NCBI RefSeq assembly: GCF_019320115.1
Contig: NC_089591.1
Location: forward strand, 63,161,030 to 63,225,029
Direction of reading: 5' to 3'
DNA: 64,000 nucleotides
DNA from: Miscanthus floridulus
Taxonomy: Eukaryota; Streptophyta; Magnoliopsida; Poales; Poaceae
Part shown: positions 1-12,542 of the stretch, piece after piece
Numbering within the stretch: the first letter of the stretch is position 1
Layout of the letters: each line of letters opens with the position of its first letter
Position numbers and translations under genes: made by a program
Notes under the pieces: model-generated
What the model was told of the DNA's origin: nothing
The model's input: the letters and a program-made list of their open reading frames with translations, nothing else
Databases searched by the model: none

Positions 1-777
1 GTACAATACCTGTTTGAAAGGGCTGCTGTGACTAGGAGTTACCCAAAATCGTAGTCTAGTGATTGAAGAGGGGAAAGCGATAGTTTATAGTTGAAGAGAA
101 GGGGGCGGAATATTGCGATAGGTTTGTTTTGAATTCCCAGGATGTTACGAGTTTCTGCTGCTGTTCATAAGCAAGAAAAGGAATTCGATTAGTATGTTCT
201 GGGCACGGAAGAAAACTGCTAAATCGGGGGTCAATTTTTACATTCGCTGTTTCTGACATGGTTGGGCAGCTGTTTTTGTCTTGTCGAAGTTTGAAGCTTC
301 AAGGACTGGAACGTGCTCAAATAGGGCAGGTGAACTGTGGCATAGGGATGGACACTTAAAAAGTTTAGTAGTAAGGGTGAATATTGTCTCTAAATAGGCG
401 TATCATGTTATGCATTGGCAATGGCTGGAATAATAGTTCGCGGGGGTTGGTAGACGTGTGTGGCTTATTTGCTGTTCTAAAACTGAAGAATCTGTCCTTC
501 ACTTTTCTGTGGTACACTTGTTTGTAGTGCTGTACTTTACACTATTTATCTGTAAGGTTGTACCATTAGTTCCCGGTCAAAAAAAAAAGTTGTACCATTA
601 GCAGTTGTCATTACCTTTGTAAGGTTGTACCATTAGTTTCCGGTGTAAAAAAAAAGTTGTACCATTAGCAGTTGTCATTACCTCTTGACTTCCATTTGGT
701 AGCTTGCATTGTGCTAGCTAACTGATTTTTATGAGCTTAAACTCAAACACTGGTGTATGGTTTACTCAAATAAACAG
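1..777 (+). other. Intron upstream of the DeSI-like exon
   Basis: No coding similarity is recognisable here. The stretch ends with an AAACAG splice acceptor directly before the first visible exon of the DeSI-like gene, so it is best read as the intron preceding that exon. The exon or exons with the start codon and the catalytic His lie to the left of the window. It contains a short tandem duplication, listed separately. Confidence 0.5.
551..687. repeat. Two-copy tandem duplication of about 68 bp
   Basis: Two adjacent units each contain GGTTGTACCATTAGTT, an A-rich run and GTTGTACCATTAGCAG. The second unit differs by a few bases and by the length of its A run. It lies in intron sequence and looks like simple local duplication. 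Confidence 0.75.
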
Positions 778-1965
778 TTCATGGAATGGAGTATGGATTT
801 GGAGCACACGAGTTTCCAACAAGTGGGGTATTTGAGGTGGAACCGAAAAGCTGTCCTGGTTTCATCTACAGAAGATCTGTGTGGATGGGCACAACTGACT
901 TGTCTAGAGCAGAGTTCCGCTCTTTCATTGAAAATCTTGCAGGAAAGTACAATGGGAACACGTATCATTTGATTTCAAAGAATTGCAACCATTTTACAGA
1001 TGATGTCGGTAAGAACTTGACCAGGAAATCAATCCCTGGGTGGGTGAATCGGCTAGCAAGAGTGGGTTGGTATCACCAGCTTAATATGTCTTCGTCCTGA
1101 TGTGCTTCAGACTTTTTAGGTATCTGATTGTTTTTCCCCTATATTTAGGTTCATTTTTCAACTGTCTTCTACCAGAAGGCATCCAAGTTTCCACAGTAAG
1201 ACACGTCCCTACTCATCCTGCATTTTCTGGTGAGTTTGTGCCCGAAAGTTCTTATACGGATTTGTGCAGTTGACCTGAGTTTTTTTAATGAGCTGCTACC
1301 TAAATGCCTAGACCTTCTTGTTAAACTTTACATTTTTAACTGTCCTATATACATCAACTGATCAATATATGGAACCTCCATTTGACTGGTATTCCTTGGT
1401 GTAATGAGTGATTGACCATCCTGAGTATTTTACTAGTAAGTAATCTGGTAGCCTTTTGGTCATATTCAAAATAATCACCAGGAGATCAAACTTTCTCTCT
1501 CTCCATTTGACCTAGCATACTTTCGTCTTCATGGAACATTAATCTGATTTGCTTGATGGTTGTGTCATGCATGACTCATAATATACCTAGTAAAAAAGAG
1601 GTAATGATAATATCTAGCTAGCAAGTTAGATAGGGTTGAGTTATCAACACTACAGATTATTGATTTTCTTCAGCTCAGTATCATGTAACCTTCTATAAAC
1701 CACTCCAGATTCTAACTGAGATTTGCAAACAGTAGTAGATAGTTTAAATATGCTGTGTCATCTTGTTCATTTGCTAGTTATCTTCTATTTTGTTCACATT
1801 TTGCTGCCCTATTTTCTCACTTTCTTAGATGATGATATGGATTCGGTATCTTCATCGATTATTGGAGACAGTGATCTGGAAGAGTTGGACCAACACCTTC
1901 TGCCATCAACTGCTGACGTCCATTCTATAGACGTGCCACCAAAGCTAGCCAAAGATCTTCTCTGA
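778..1965 (+). CDS. DeSI-like (PPPDE) deubiquitinase/deSUMOylase, 3' exons
   Basis: Three exons are visible: 778-1065, 1149-1229 and 1829-1965, with GT/AG borders that keep one frame and a TGA at 1963-1965. The protein reads VHGMEYGFGAHEFP, then HLISKNCNHFTDDVG, then GWVNRLARVG, followed by an acidic, serine-rich tail ending PPKLAKDLL. These are signatures of plant DeSI-like proteins of the PPPDE thiol-peptidase fold. The Cys of the SKNCNHF motif is the expected catalytic cysteine. The partner His sits in the missing 5' part. Family members remove SUMO or ubiquitin from substrates; the substrate of this copy cannot be inferred. The first exon begins in phase: its opening TT completes a Val codon split by the upstream intron. 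No stop or frameshift is seen in these exons, so the gene is probably functional. It is partial only because the window starts inside it. Confidence 0.85.
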
Positions 1966-2550
1966 ATTATTCAAGCCTTTGGGTTCCACATAGCAAGGAT
2001 AACTTCGAATGCTGCAGTTGACGTCCACTGAGTGCTTCTCCGGCTGTCGCAGGACTGAGGGAGTGTAGATGAATGCTGCTGATTGTATTGATTCTTTGCC
2101 ACTGAGTTTGTTACATACACACATAGCTCTCGACAGAAATGGCATGCTTTCTAATTCTTTGTCTGTCATGACTCGTGAGTTGTGACTTCATCCTAAGTAT
2201 CTTGTGTTCGAGTGATACTGTACGCACTAGAGACGTGAGTTGTGGCACTGCGGAACTGGCCTGCCCGAAAGTGGCACCAGGCTGTGGATCGTGATAAGGA
2301 TAATACTGAAAGTCTGAAACGACCTGTGTCCCAATCCTTATCTAGCGGCCTTAGCCAGCACATGTTGTATTGTAATATATAAGTACCATAGAAGTACTTA
2401 TGTTTATAATGGCTATTCAGTGGCTGATTGATTTTTTGTGTGCTATTTGTGTTTGGACTGGATCATAATCTAAGGTCCCATTTGGAAGATGAGAAATGTT
2501 CTAGGGTTTTTAAGGATCTAATACATATTTTTACTAAGTTCTAGGGATTT
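1966..2550 (+). other. 3' UTR and downstream flank of the DeSI-like gene
   Basis: The sequence following the TGA contains no further coding exon. An A/T-rich stretch around 2370-2410 (TTGTATTGTAATATATAAG) is a plausible plant polyadenylation region. The transcript end cannot be placed exactly. Confidence 0.4.
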
Positions 2551-2740
2551 ACTCCCTCTATTTCAAAATATAGGTCGTATTAAGATTTGGAAAGTCAGAC
2601 TTTGCAAGTCTTGACAAAGAAAAAAAAAACAAATTATATGTATGCTTAGTAGAGTAAAGATTGTGTCAACAGATTCACATAACATATATATCTCTTAATG
2701 AAAATTGGTTTTTGTAACAATTAGTACTAGGTGTTTGGTC
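2551..2740. mobile_element. Truncated Stowaway-like MITE
   Basis: It starts with TTACTCCCTCTATTTCAAAATATAGG, close to the CTCCCTCCGTTCC terminal repeat of grass Stowaway (Tc1/mariner) elements with a TA target. The matching inverted terminus is not found downstream, so this looks like one end of a degraded copy. The right boundary is approximate. Confidence 0.5.
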
Positions 2741-4043
2741 GCTTCAAAAAACAATCGTAGAGGTGACGGTGTTTGTGACCCGCTCAAGTCCATGGTACCA
2801 TGGAGTTTAGAGTTAGAGCAGTTCTAAGCAGTAAACAGACCCTTTAGGTTTCAAAGCGGTGATGCAGATGCTTATGCTCTTCTGTTGAGTTTCAATGCGG
2901 CTTTTGCTAAGTCTCACATACTACAAACGTCAGTATTGAGTTAGGTAAAAAAAAAAAAAAATCCTTCATGCGTACTGTAGGTGTGTAATATATCAACAAT
3001 GTACACCAACTAATTTTGTCTCCATCAAACTGTATGCAATGCAACTGCAGCTTTGTGTTCCTAGAAGCATGCGTCAGCGTCATAACTGTGGTCAGGGTCA
3101 CTGAGTTCCCAGGTCGATGGGGTTGGAGAACGTAATTGAGGAACATTGTACGTTAATTAAGAAATGCTTTGATACGGTCAGGACGATTGTTCCCACGTTC
3201 CAGAACGGGAACGACGCTCCTAGTCCTAGGACGAGGAGCATAGCATGATTTCACATTCCCTGTAACTTGTAACCCACAGGCCACAGGGTCTTAGGGAAAC
3301 GGCTGTCAATGGCAATCCATCTGAATTGTCCTTCAAATTTTGCTTAGTTAATTCACACCTTTTAATTCTGTCATTTTGACAATGATCACACTAGTAGCAG
3401 GCAAAAAGGTTCATTTCATTACATATTTGGTTGAAAGGGGGGAAAAATGGATCTTGGTCCTGCACGCTGCACCTGCTGTGTTCGGCATGCAAAGAGAAAA
3501 GTATTTCATTATTTCTGTACCATGCTCATGCCTAGTTATCAGATATGCTGCTGTCTCCACCCCAAAGATTACTGACGCATAAATATCTGCACCAAGATTT
3601 GATAGGGCTTTATCCTAGAAAAGGGACAGCATGAGTCAATGACCCATAGGCGATAGGCCATTGCTTCAAAAACAGATATAAATCAACTAGTGTTTACAAA
3701 AAAAGACTATACAGTGTGCACTCGATCATATGCATGATCAGAGCAGGACACAAATATATAGAAACAGACACAAATATGCATGATCATAGGACTCCTTCCA
3801 ATGTGTTTACCAGGAACAAAACACGCTAGTTAACAGCTGAAGAGATCTGTTCTAGGCATATCGTTGTAATATAGTCTGCCATATTGGTTGGTTCTTGGTT
3901 GCCACAATGAAATGATTGACTATAGCAGTTGTCATGCCAGTATATATGCAAGAATTTGAATTGATCCACATGATTCACCCACGATTATCGCTGAATTCAG
4001 ATCCAGGAGATTTCAAATTGTATAGCATTGATCTTTGAATGTT
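2741..4043. other. Intergenic, nothing recognised
   Basis: Open frames are short and have no recognisable domains. The last few hundred bases are probably the 3' flank of the minus-strand resistance gene that ends at 4044. Confidence 0.5.
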
Positions 4044-6829
4044 CTATTTTTGTAAAGCACACAAGTTGATGTGAACTTTTTTCTCCAACAATCGCCCATT
4101 ATGCATATGGAGGACCTTGACAATTGTCGTGTGCAAAGCATCTTGATGTTTTCCCTCTGATTCTTGCCCCTTCTGTACCTTATCTGTAAGCTCAATTGGC
4201 ATATCAGAAAGCTCCAGGTTCTTGAGATGCACAAGGTTCTCAATGCCTTGGGGTATTTTAGTTAGTTCAAAACAGTGGCTAAGCATCAATTTATCTAGAT
4301 TTACAAGGCTCCCCTGTTGAAAATCTAGGTGAGAAAGGTTAGCTAAGTCATCTAACCTTAGTTTTCGTAGTACAGGAAAAACACCCGCTGCAAAGATCAA
4401 GCTCTTCTCTTCATATGCATCCACGAGGCTAAGATCAAACAACCTAGGAAGTGATGACAGCAATCCAATTGAATCTTCCTTAAGTTTAGAAGAATGCAAC
4501 TGCAGCTGCATCAGGCCACTAAGGTGACCAAACCATGAAGGTAGCTTATTCCCTATTAACCTCCCTGCTAGGGTGAATTTTTGTAGCTTCAATGGTGGTG
4601 GTGAAAATGACTGGAGGTCCAGTTGTACATCAGCATCCCGACCTACAATTCCAAGGCATAGAAGGTAGCTCATTTTAGAGATGGCTGATGGCAAATGAAT
4701 AAGATTGCCCTCATGCACACCACATAGTTCTAAGGTCCTCAACTGTTTCAAGCTTCCTAAGGATCTGACCATTTCCTCATTAGCTTCGATGTACTTTCAG
4801 AGTCTGCAGACAGGTCAGATTTCCCATCCCACCTGGAAGAACAACTGCTTTACCAGGATACGGAAACCTAAAATCTGCAGTGTGGCGTCTAAACAATATC
4901 AGGTGGCGCAGACCTTTGAGTTTTGTTATGCTGCTTGGCAACCTCTGGACCATGGACCACTTGGCATCTAAAGTTTGCAGCTTATGTAATCGTCCCAATT
5001 CATGTGGTAGCTCTTTGATTAAAGTGGAACGGATGCCAATATAGCGCAGATTGAGGAGATTGGTCACTGCACTAGGCAGCTTATCTATTAGAATGTACCA
5101 TAAGTTTAGAACTGTTAGTAATCTGAAGCGAGACAGCAGTGAAGTATTCAATTCTGTTTTGAATCCATGGAGGGACCGAAGTGATGCCATCTGTGGAGCT
5201 GGAAGGTCACTACTTCCGCATCGATCAATTATGAGATGACGGAAATTACTGTTTGACTCAAATGTTGGTGTGCACTTTGAGAATACGAAGTGTCCCTCCT
5301 TTGCCGACCTACTCAGAATCAACTCTCTGATCAAATCATGTATTTGGAACCGCTTGGCGCGTCCAAACTCATTTTTCATCACGACCTGCAGCAGGCTTCG
5401 TTGCACTAGCTGGTTCAGGTAATCATCAGCGACATCCTCCATTGTGGCATGGTTTTTTTCCTCAACAAAGCCTTCAGCAATCCACTTCCTTATCAAAATC
5501 TTCCTTTTGACAAAGAAATCCTCTGGGTATATACTACAATAAAGAAAACATCTCTTTAGATGGTATGGTAGATCATCAATACTCAGATTCAGTATGCTTG
5601 ACACTTGCCCAATTCCATGATCAGTGCTTTCATCCCACACAAGACTGTCATGGACGCTCTTCCAAGCAAACTCACTTTTCTCCTTCAAAGCAAGGACATT
5701 GCCAACTGACACAATCGCCAATGGTAGACCACTACATTTGTTCAGTATCTCCAAAGCCCAGTGCTCCAAATGCTGAGGGCACTCTCGATCAGCATCCTCC
5801 CTGAATGTTGTATTACAAAATAAGCACCACGCTTCCTTCTCAGGAAGCGGCTTCAGCAGGATGGTCCTGGTGGATTTTGCCAGATTAGCCACGTCTTGAC
5901 TGCGTGTAGTGATGATTATCCGGCTCCGGGTTCCATCGTCAACAAATGCACTGCGGATCTCATACCATGCAGCCGCGTCCCAGACGTCATCCAGCAACAC
6001 CAAGTACCTTTTCTTGGACAGAATGCCTTGCAAAGCCTCCACCAGCGATCGGTAACTCGTCTCTTCAACGTCCTTTGGCACGCCGGCGCGAACGTCCCGC
6101 TGAAGTTCTTTCAAGACTCTCTTCAAGAGGTCCTCCCTCGTGAAGTTCTTGGAGACGGACACCCATGCGGCGCAATCGAAGTGGAAGCTAGCGGCAACTT
6201 CCCTGAAGACGTTGGTCACTAGAGTGGTCTTGCCAACACCACCCATCCCCAAGACGGTGACCAGCGTCCGCCGGGGCTCCATGTCCCTCGGTCAGCCATT
6301 CCATCAGTAAGCTCCTCTGCGCCGCAAAGCCAACTATATCCTCTTCTCCGAGAAAGTGCGCCGTATCTGCTACCTTCCGGCTGATGAAGCTCGCGCTGCC
6401 GCCAACTGCATACGATCTCTCCGCGTCCGCGGAGGAAATCGCCGGCAAGATGCCGTATTGCTCCTTGGCGGCCGACAGTTCGCGGAGTCTGTCCCGCGCC
6501 TTCTGCAGTCGCCTGGAGAGCGCGAACCAGGCGCCTAAATTGGCGCAGCTGCGGATGAAGCCTCGGCCGGATAGGTAGGAGTGCTCGTCCACGACGTCCT
6601 CGAGCTCGAAGGCAGCGTTGCGAACCTGATTGATCCAGGCGACGGCGAGATCGTTGGTGCCGCGGCGAGAATCGGCGAAGCGGAGGAAGGCACGGAGGAG
6701 CTCGAGCTCGCGCACGGCGGCGGCGACCCCGGAGCGAATGGCGAAGAGGGAGGACAGCTCCACGGCTGCCGGCTCGGACAAGGACGCGGCTGCCTTCGCC
6801 GAGAGGGATACGGCGATCATCTCCGCCAT
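4044..6829 (-). CDS. CC-NB-ARC-LRR disease-resistance protein, two frame breaks
   Basis: Intracellular immune receptor of the CNL class, read on the minus strand from an ATG at 6829. The first segment (6829 to about 6288) is the Rx-type N-terminal coiled coil, with an EDVID-type motif ELEDVVDEH. The second (about 6282-4780) is the NB-ARC: P-loop GMGGVGKTT (residues 12-20 of that segment), Walker B LVLLDDVWD, RNBS-B IIITTRS, GLPL as SGLPLAI, RNBS-D CFLYCSIYPEDF, and an MHD-position motif IHDL in place of MHD. LRRs begin in this segment and continue in the third (4772-4044). The parts add up to about 920 residues, normal for RPM1-like proteins. The frame changes twice: near 6285-6290, where a GGG run seems to carry one extra G just before the P-loop, and near 4788-4793 inside the LRR. 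There is no other stop. Either this is a recent pseudogene or the two single-base indels are sequencing errors. Confidence 0.85.
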
Positions 6830-7060
6830 GGAGAGCTTAGGATCTAGGAGTTGGGGACTAAGTCAACAGATCGAAAAGATATTTGACCAGTTGAGAGTGA
6901 AAGCAATCATAATTTTTTTGTCTAGCTCATTTAGCTTTTCGAATTTATTCTCTTTCACGTAATACTATTAATCAATCCGAAATAAGTCAAAATAAGTTTA
7001 AAATATGACCAGCCGACCACCCTGAATTATACGAACATCTGGGTGCATATCTAGCAGGTA
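6830..7060 (-). promoter_or_regulatory. Presumed promoter region of the CNL gene
   Basis: This short AT-rich stretch lies between the CNL start codon and the repeat-derived DNA beyond about 7.06 kb. No clear TATA box was identified. It is called from position only. Confidence 0.3.
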
Positions 7061-10000
7061 AAACTTAACTTAGACTAGGGATTTGTTGATGAAGCTCACC
7101 AAAATCAGTCACGATCGTGGCATCGACGATGAAGTAGCAGCGACGTGGCCTCGGGTGTTGGAGTAGAGGTAACAACGCGGTGAAGGCACTGTTCTTGCGG
7201 CAGCGAGATGATGGCTTTCTATCGCTCACAGCGTCGCGTACTCTTTAGATCGACTAGAGTTTAGGAACTTCAGGTAGACTGACGCTGCATTGAACCTCGT
7301 GTTCCGAGCCCTAGCTCACACCTTCTTTATATAGCGCTGCGCGACGGGTCCACCTGTAGCAGAACCGGCCAATTTATAAAAGCACAAGTAATGACAGTCC
7401 GTAAACGGTCACCTGTCATACTCACTGTTCGCCTAAACGGCCGTTTAGCCCGTTTACACACCGTTTAAACACTACACGGTGGTACACCGTTTCCGTTTAA
7501 TCGGTTGTTTTGACCGTTTAAACGGCCGTTTTTCCCGTTTAAACACCCGTTTTGCCCTCACACACTGTCATACTTGAGCCCATATAAACCCGATAGTCCG
7601 TCGAGTACCACGAAGGGTCTCGATTAACAATCAACATACAACCAAGATTGTACATGATTTAACATACATGTCACACGTTATATAAAGTTCATAAATACAG
7701 TTCATCCATTAGAGTACGAATTTAGGTTATTACAAACCAAGTTCAAGTAACATAGTAGCGGAAGCAAATTAAAAGTTTGAAAACCAACATCTGCAACATT
7801 ATTTAAACATAGTGCCAGCCTCCGATCACACTTCCATAAAAGCATATAAGAATGATTAATAAGAGATGTCTGTCCAGGGCTCACTCCTCGTCCACGGCGG
7901 GACAGAAATAGTTCTTATAATAGCCATGATAAACTGTACCATCTGTAACAATGTGAATAAAACCATGAGTACGAGAAAGTACTCAGCTAGACTTACTCGT
8001 CACAAAACAAAATAAAATGACTCCAAGGATCATGCAAGGCTTTATAAGTGGAGCTAGCTTGATCATATTTTGCATAAAAAGCTTACCATTTCAAGTATAG
8101 AGTTGTAATTCGGTCATCAAGTTAATTATAGCTATTCATCTCTAGATTAGCAACTAACCTATGTCAAACATGTGGTATATCTTTTAATAGCATGCAGTAG
8201 TAACCATAGCCGGTATTATAATTCCATGTTCATCATAACCATCATTCCATGATATAGTTACTATGATATTGGGACTAGCCAAGTTTTTCACTGTCCGAGA
8301 TAGATGGCGATTCGAATCGATTTTAACCAGCTGAGAATTTATTCCTAACACAAACCCAGACAGACCAGGTCAACGGTCACCTTTAGTACTTAGGTCCACA
8401 TTTCACGGGTTCTCCCAGCGCCGCACAATCAAGGACGACTAGTTGCTAGGACGTTCAGGCCAGCCTGTCTTTGGGCTCACGTCTAGCTCTCCGCACATCT
8501 TTACTATTATCTAGAGTGCGTACTTTTACAGAACTGGGCTGACCTGAGTTGAGCTACTCAGCTTCGTGGTCGGAACGGGTTACCCGGCCAGCTAAGTGAG
8601 AGGCATGTGTTCAATCTTGTTAGAAGCGCCAACAACGGTACGGTCCTTAATCGACACAGACGGAATCACATGAGTCAACCTACACATAGACTTCGTCCGG
8701 CCTCCATTTATATTACCCCATGGTTCTTTTCCACGATAGCAAATATAGCCAACCGTGCTTCTGTATTTACCTGTATCTCACAGATGACAGTAAATCACCC
8801 GACTTCTACCGGTCTAAGCATGGCTAAGCATATATTTGATCCTGTACCTACATAGGATTAAAGGTATATGTAACTAGATAAGGTAGTTCTATGCATCAAA
8901 TATTTTCAATCAACTCTTATAACTTAATACATCAAACATAAAGGACTTAAGCGAAGTTTTATAAAATATAGGAGACTTAGAATGCTGTGGGGCTTACCTT
9001 TGAGAAAAGAGGTTGGCCGATGATCCGAGCACCTAGGGAGGTCCTCGAGAGTTTGCTCCTCTTCTTCTGGAGCTACGGCATGAGGCTTCTCCTGCTGATC
9101 CTCTTCTTCTTCTTCGTTGAACTCTAGAAGAGTTATCCCTTTAGACGATCTTATATGCATGAGCAAGAAATAAGATATCACGAATGTATATATGATGACA
9201 TGTATAATATGATATGATATGATAAATGCATCCTCATAAGTGTTTTCAACAGCATTGCATTAAGGTGATAACAAGTTGCATCTTATTTTACTAAGTAGGT
9301 GCATATCTCTTCTCTAATAACTTAAACAAACACTTATGTAAATTATTTTCTAGACTACAAGATAACAGCCACTTGTTTTGACCATAACTAGAGTTATACA
9401 CATCAAAATAATATGGTTAGGGACATTCTGAAAATTTTATGAAATTGCCTACAACTTTATTTTAATCTTCTTAATGTGATTCATCAGTTATATAGGTCAA
9501 ACAATTCAATCATTCAGATCTATCCAGAGAGCGAGCATTTCTGACAGCAGACTTCTAATAGCCATAATTCTTAAACCATAAGACCTATGACTATGAAAAT
9601 TTAACACATGGTAGATCAGTAAGTTATCTATAATTTTGTTATAACCATCTTTACAAAAAAGATCATTATCATCATGAAATCATCACCGTAACAGAAACTA
9701 TACATGCAACCAACCTAGTTGAATTATAAGGCAATAATTAACTAGTTGTATACAACCAATTACTTCTAAGCCTAACTAATAATATCAATAGATCATATAC
9801 ATCACAAGCACAACCGAAAATGTCATGGTTAAACATAACTAATTTATTTATATTCATTTATTAATTTTCTTAGATAATAAGGTGATTTAAAGGATAAATA
9901 CTTCTAGTACTTAATAAATTCTGAGAAAATTACAGTAGCCTACAAATGACTTTAATAGTCTACTGTACAAATTTCATACCATTTGGATAAGTATAGATAC

Positions 10001-12273
10001 CTTTACAAAAATGACAAGTTACATAAGCTTATTTTAGTAAAAATAGTTTAGCATAGTAAAAAGTGCCAAAGAATAGATTTAATATTTTTATTACTTTCCT
10101 CCTAGCATAAGAATACTTTTCAAAAATTTATATGATCATATGTTATGTATTTTTACCCCAATTAATTTTACTAAAAACTAGCAATTAATTAGGATTAAAT
10201 AGAAAGACCATATTTCAAGTATGCTTACTATAGGTTTACTATTTTTTCTAGCTTGATCATGTTAACATAAGACCAGCAAAATTGAAATCATAATTTTATC
10301 ACCTTCCTAACTCAAGTTATGCATTTTACAAGATATAAACTACTTTAAAAGCACTTATCTTGCTCAATTTAATTCTCCTAGAAAAATATCCTAAATAGTA
10401 GATTTCATATTTTTATCAAATAGTAAACTTCAATATGAAACCAACAAAATTTGGTTTACCCTATTTGAACACTCCTAGCTCTATATATGAATTTTTGAAG
10501 TTTGCATTTAAATCTGTGAAAATAAATCTAGAAAATAATTCAAAAACTAATTGACAGCTGGGGCCCACAAGTCAACGGGACCCACATATCAGCAACACAG
10601 AATAGAGGCGCGGCTTGACCAGCGAAGAGCTCGTCGATGGCGAGATCGCCGACGACGAGGTCGGCACTAACATGTTCTCCATCCTATTCTACACCTATAG
10701 GCACCCTTGGTTTGCTCGGAGGATCACCGGAGCTAGCTCGTCGACGAGCATGGAGGCTCGCCGGCGATGCGTGGTGGTGCTCTGGCCATCTCTAGCAACG
10801 GCATGGCCAGGCGAGCACGTCTACGGCATCTACGAACCCTAGCGAAGCTCTACGGTGCGAATTGAGCCATGGTGAAGCGACGATGAGCTCTGTCCACGTG
10901 CATGGCGGCACGGCGGTACACAGAGCATGGCGGTGGTGTTACCGTTCTGACGAGACGGTGGCCGAAGGTAGATCTCCATTATCGGAGAAGGTGCAACACC
11001 TCTATGCGACACGATAACGGGTATTAGAGCGGGCTAAGGGCGGCCGGTGAAGTCGGTGGCGGTGCGCGTTCCCACGTGACGGTGGTGGTAGCGGTTAAAC
11101 AACGACAACGTGTGCATCTATGGCCTAAGGAGATGACGGAACCAGGGAGAAAGAGGTAGGAGGAGCGGTGGAGAAGGTTGGCCACGGTGAGCTCGGAGCT
11201 CGGCGACGCTCCGTGGCCATGGCGGTGACGGCGACGCGTAATACGCCTTTACCCTTGCTCGAATGGTGGTGCTAGCGGGTCGGCAAGGTGGAGGAGGTGG
11301 TGGCGGAGCTGTGTGCACGAGCTATTGCACAATGGCGCGGTGGTGATGGCATGCGAGCGTGGCGGAGCTGCGCCGCTCAATTTTGCCTGGGCGCGGCGAA
11401 GGCGAGGGAGAGGCAGAGCGAAGCAAGTAAGAGCGAGTGAGGAGGGAGGGCATGTTGCTGCCGTTTTGATGCCCGCGTCGGCCTGACGCGCGGGCCCGAC
11501 GTCGGCGGGCGGCCTCCACGTGACGGTCGCGGCCTGTGGCCGGTCGGCCACGACGCGCACGCGGCGCCGATTTAGTGTCGGTGAATCCGACTGACAGTGT
11601 AACTTAGTGATTCTATAACTCTTAATCCGTGGTGAATTAGCAAAAACTTCATTAATAACAATTGTAGAGTTACATGGGATCTCCAACTTTGCTTTAGGAA
11701 CCATCATCTAATTCTCACTGATTTACAAACTACATTGCTAAAAAATGAGGTACTTTGAAACTGAAAACAGTTTAAACACTTGAAAAATTTCTTAAGTCAC
11801 AAAACAACATTTTGTTGATACTTTTGAGCTCTATTTAACCATGTTAGACGCTAAATTAGTTCATGACCATTAAATAAAGTTTGTTACCCATGATAAGAAC
11901 TATAACTTTTATTTAGGTCACATAGCCATGCAAATAGTCTAAGCTACTATTCAACTTTGATCAAACTAGTATCATGAAAATATCTTTTCAAATGAAACCA
12001 ACACTTAGAAGCAAAATTAGCCCATGTCATCAATACAAACATTGTTTCATTTACCATCCTAGATGTGTCTAAGGTGTTTTCATGATCCCACAATCATCTT
12101 ATACATTGGTCATACATAATTGCAAACGTAAACATATATATATAATCAACATTTTATATGATAATATATAAGAATGAGATCAAATTTTACATGCTCATAT
12201 TTATGAATGCTTGGATGATGCTTATGCTCATAGAATTTTACATGCTCATATTTAACACTGCGGTGTTACATCG
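7061..12273 (-). mobile_element. LTR-type non-coding retroelement sequence
   Basis: The right end, read on the minus strand, starts TGTAACACCGCAGTGTT, a typical start for long LTRs of grass Ty3/gypsy elements. The interior is mostly AT-rich and without coding domains, but holds segments familiar from high-copy grass repeats, such as ATGAGTACGAGAAAGTACTC near 7965. A TATA-like GCTATATAAAG lies near 7330 on the same strand, followed by a GC-richer leader-like stretch; this would suit an LTR promoter near its 3' end. I found no matching second LTR, no target duplication and no gag or pol. It may be a solo LTR, a non-autonomous element or several nested fragments. The left border is approximate. 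Confidence 0.4.
7399..7554. repeat. Cluster of CCGTTTA/TAAACGG motifs
   Basis: About ten copies of CGTTTA or its complement occur in 155 bp, including the perfect 14-bp palindrome TAAACGGCCGTTTA at 7434-7447 and a second near-identical one around 7515-7530. The spacing is irregular. It lies just upstream (minus strand) of the TATA-like box in the LTR-type sequence, which is where an LTR enhancer array would be. Confidence 0.6.
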
Positions 12274-12542
12274 TATCAGCCAGGAGCGGCTGGACCCAAT
12301 TAATCGTTGGCCGATTTGGTGGAGATAAGAGAGGTGTTGAGTGACCGAAGTCACCGAAGTGAGCTGGAGATGAAGAGATATGAGTGGCTGGGTATGTGCG
12401 TTACTACCAATTCCGTGTCACCGCCGGTCAGGTCCGCCGCTGGCTCGTCTCCCGCCGTGCAGGGTATAGGGTTCAGTAGCGGCGGCACCAACTCTTTCCA
12501 AACGAGGCCACCGGCCACCGCTAACGAGACGAGGTGTCGGCG

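Noticed and set aside
8924..9181. Acidic 85-residue minus-strand frame with an EEEEE run
   Set aside because: Single short frame within non-coding repeat sequence, no splice context or family resemblance.
7061..12273. Target duplication and second LTR for the long AT-rich repeat
   Set aside because: The 5 bases after the right end (TCGTA) were not found next to a plausible TG start on the left, and no internal direct repeat of LTR length was seen; kept only as a low-confidence element.
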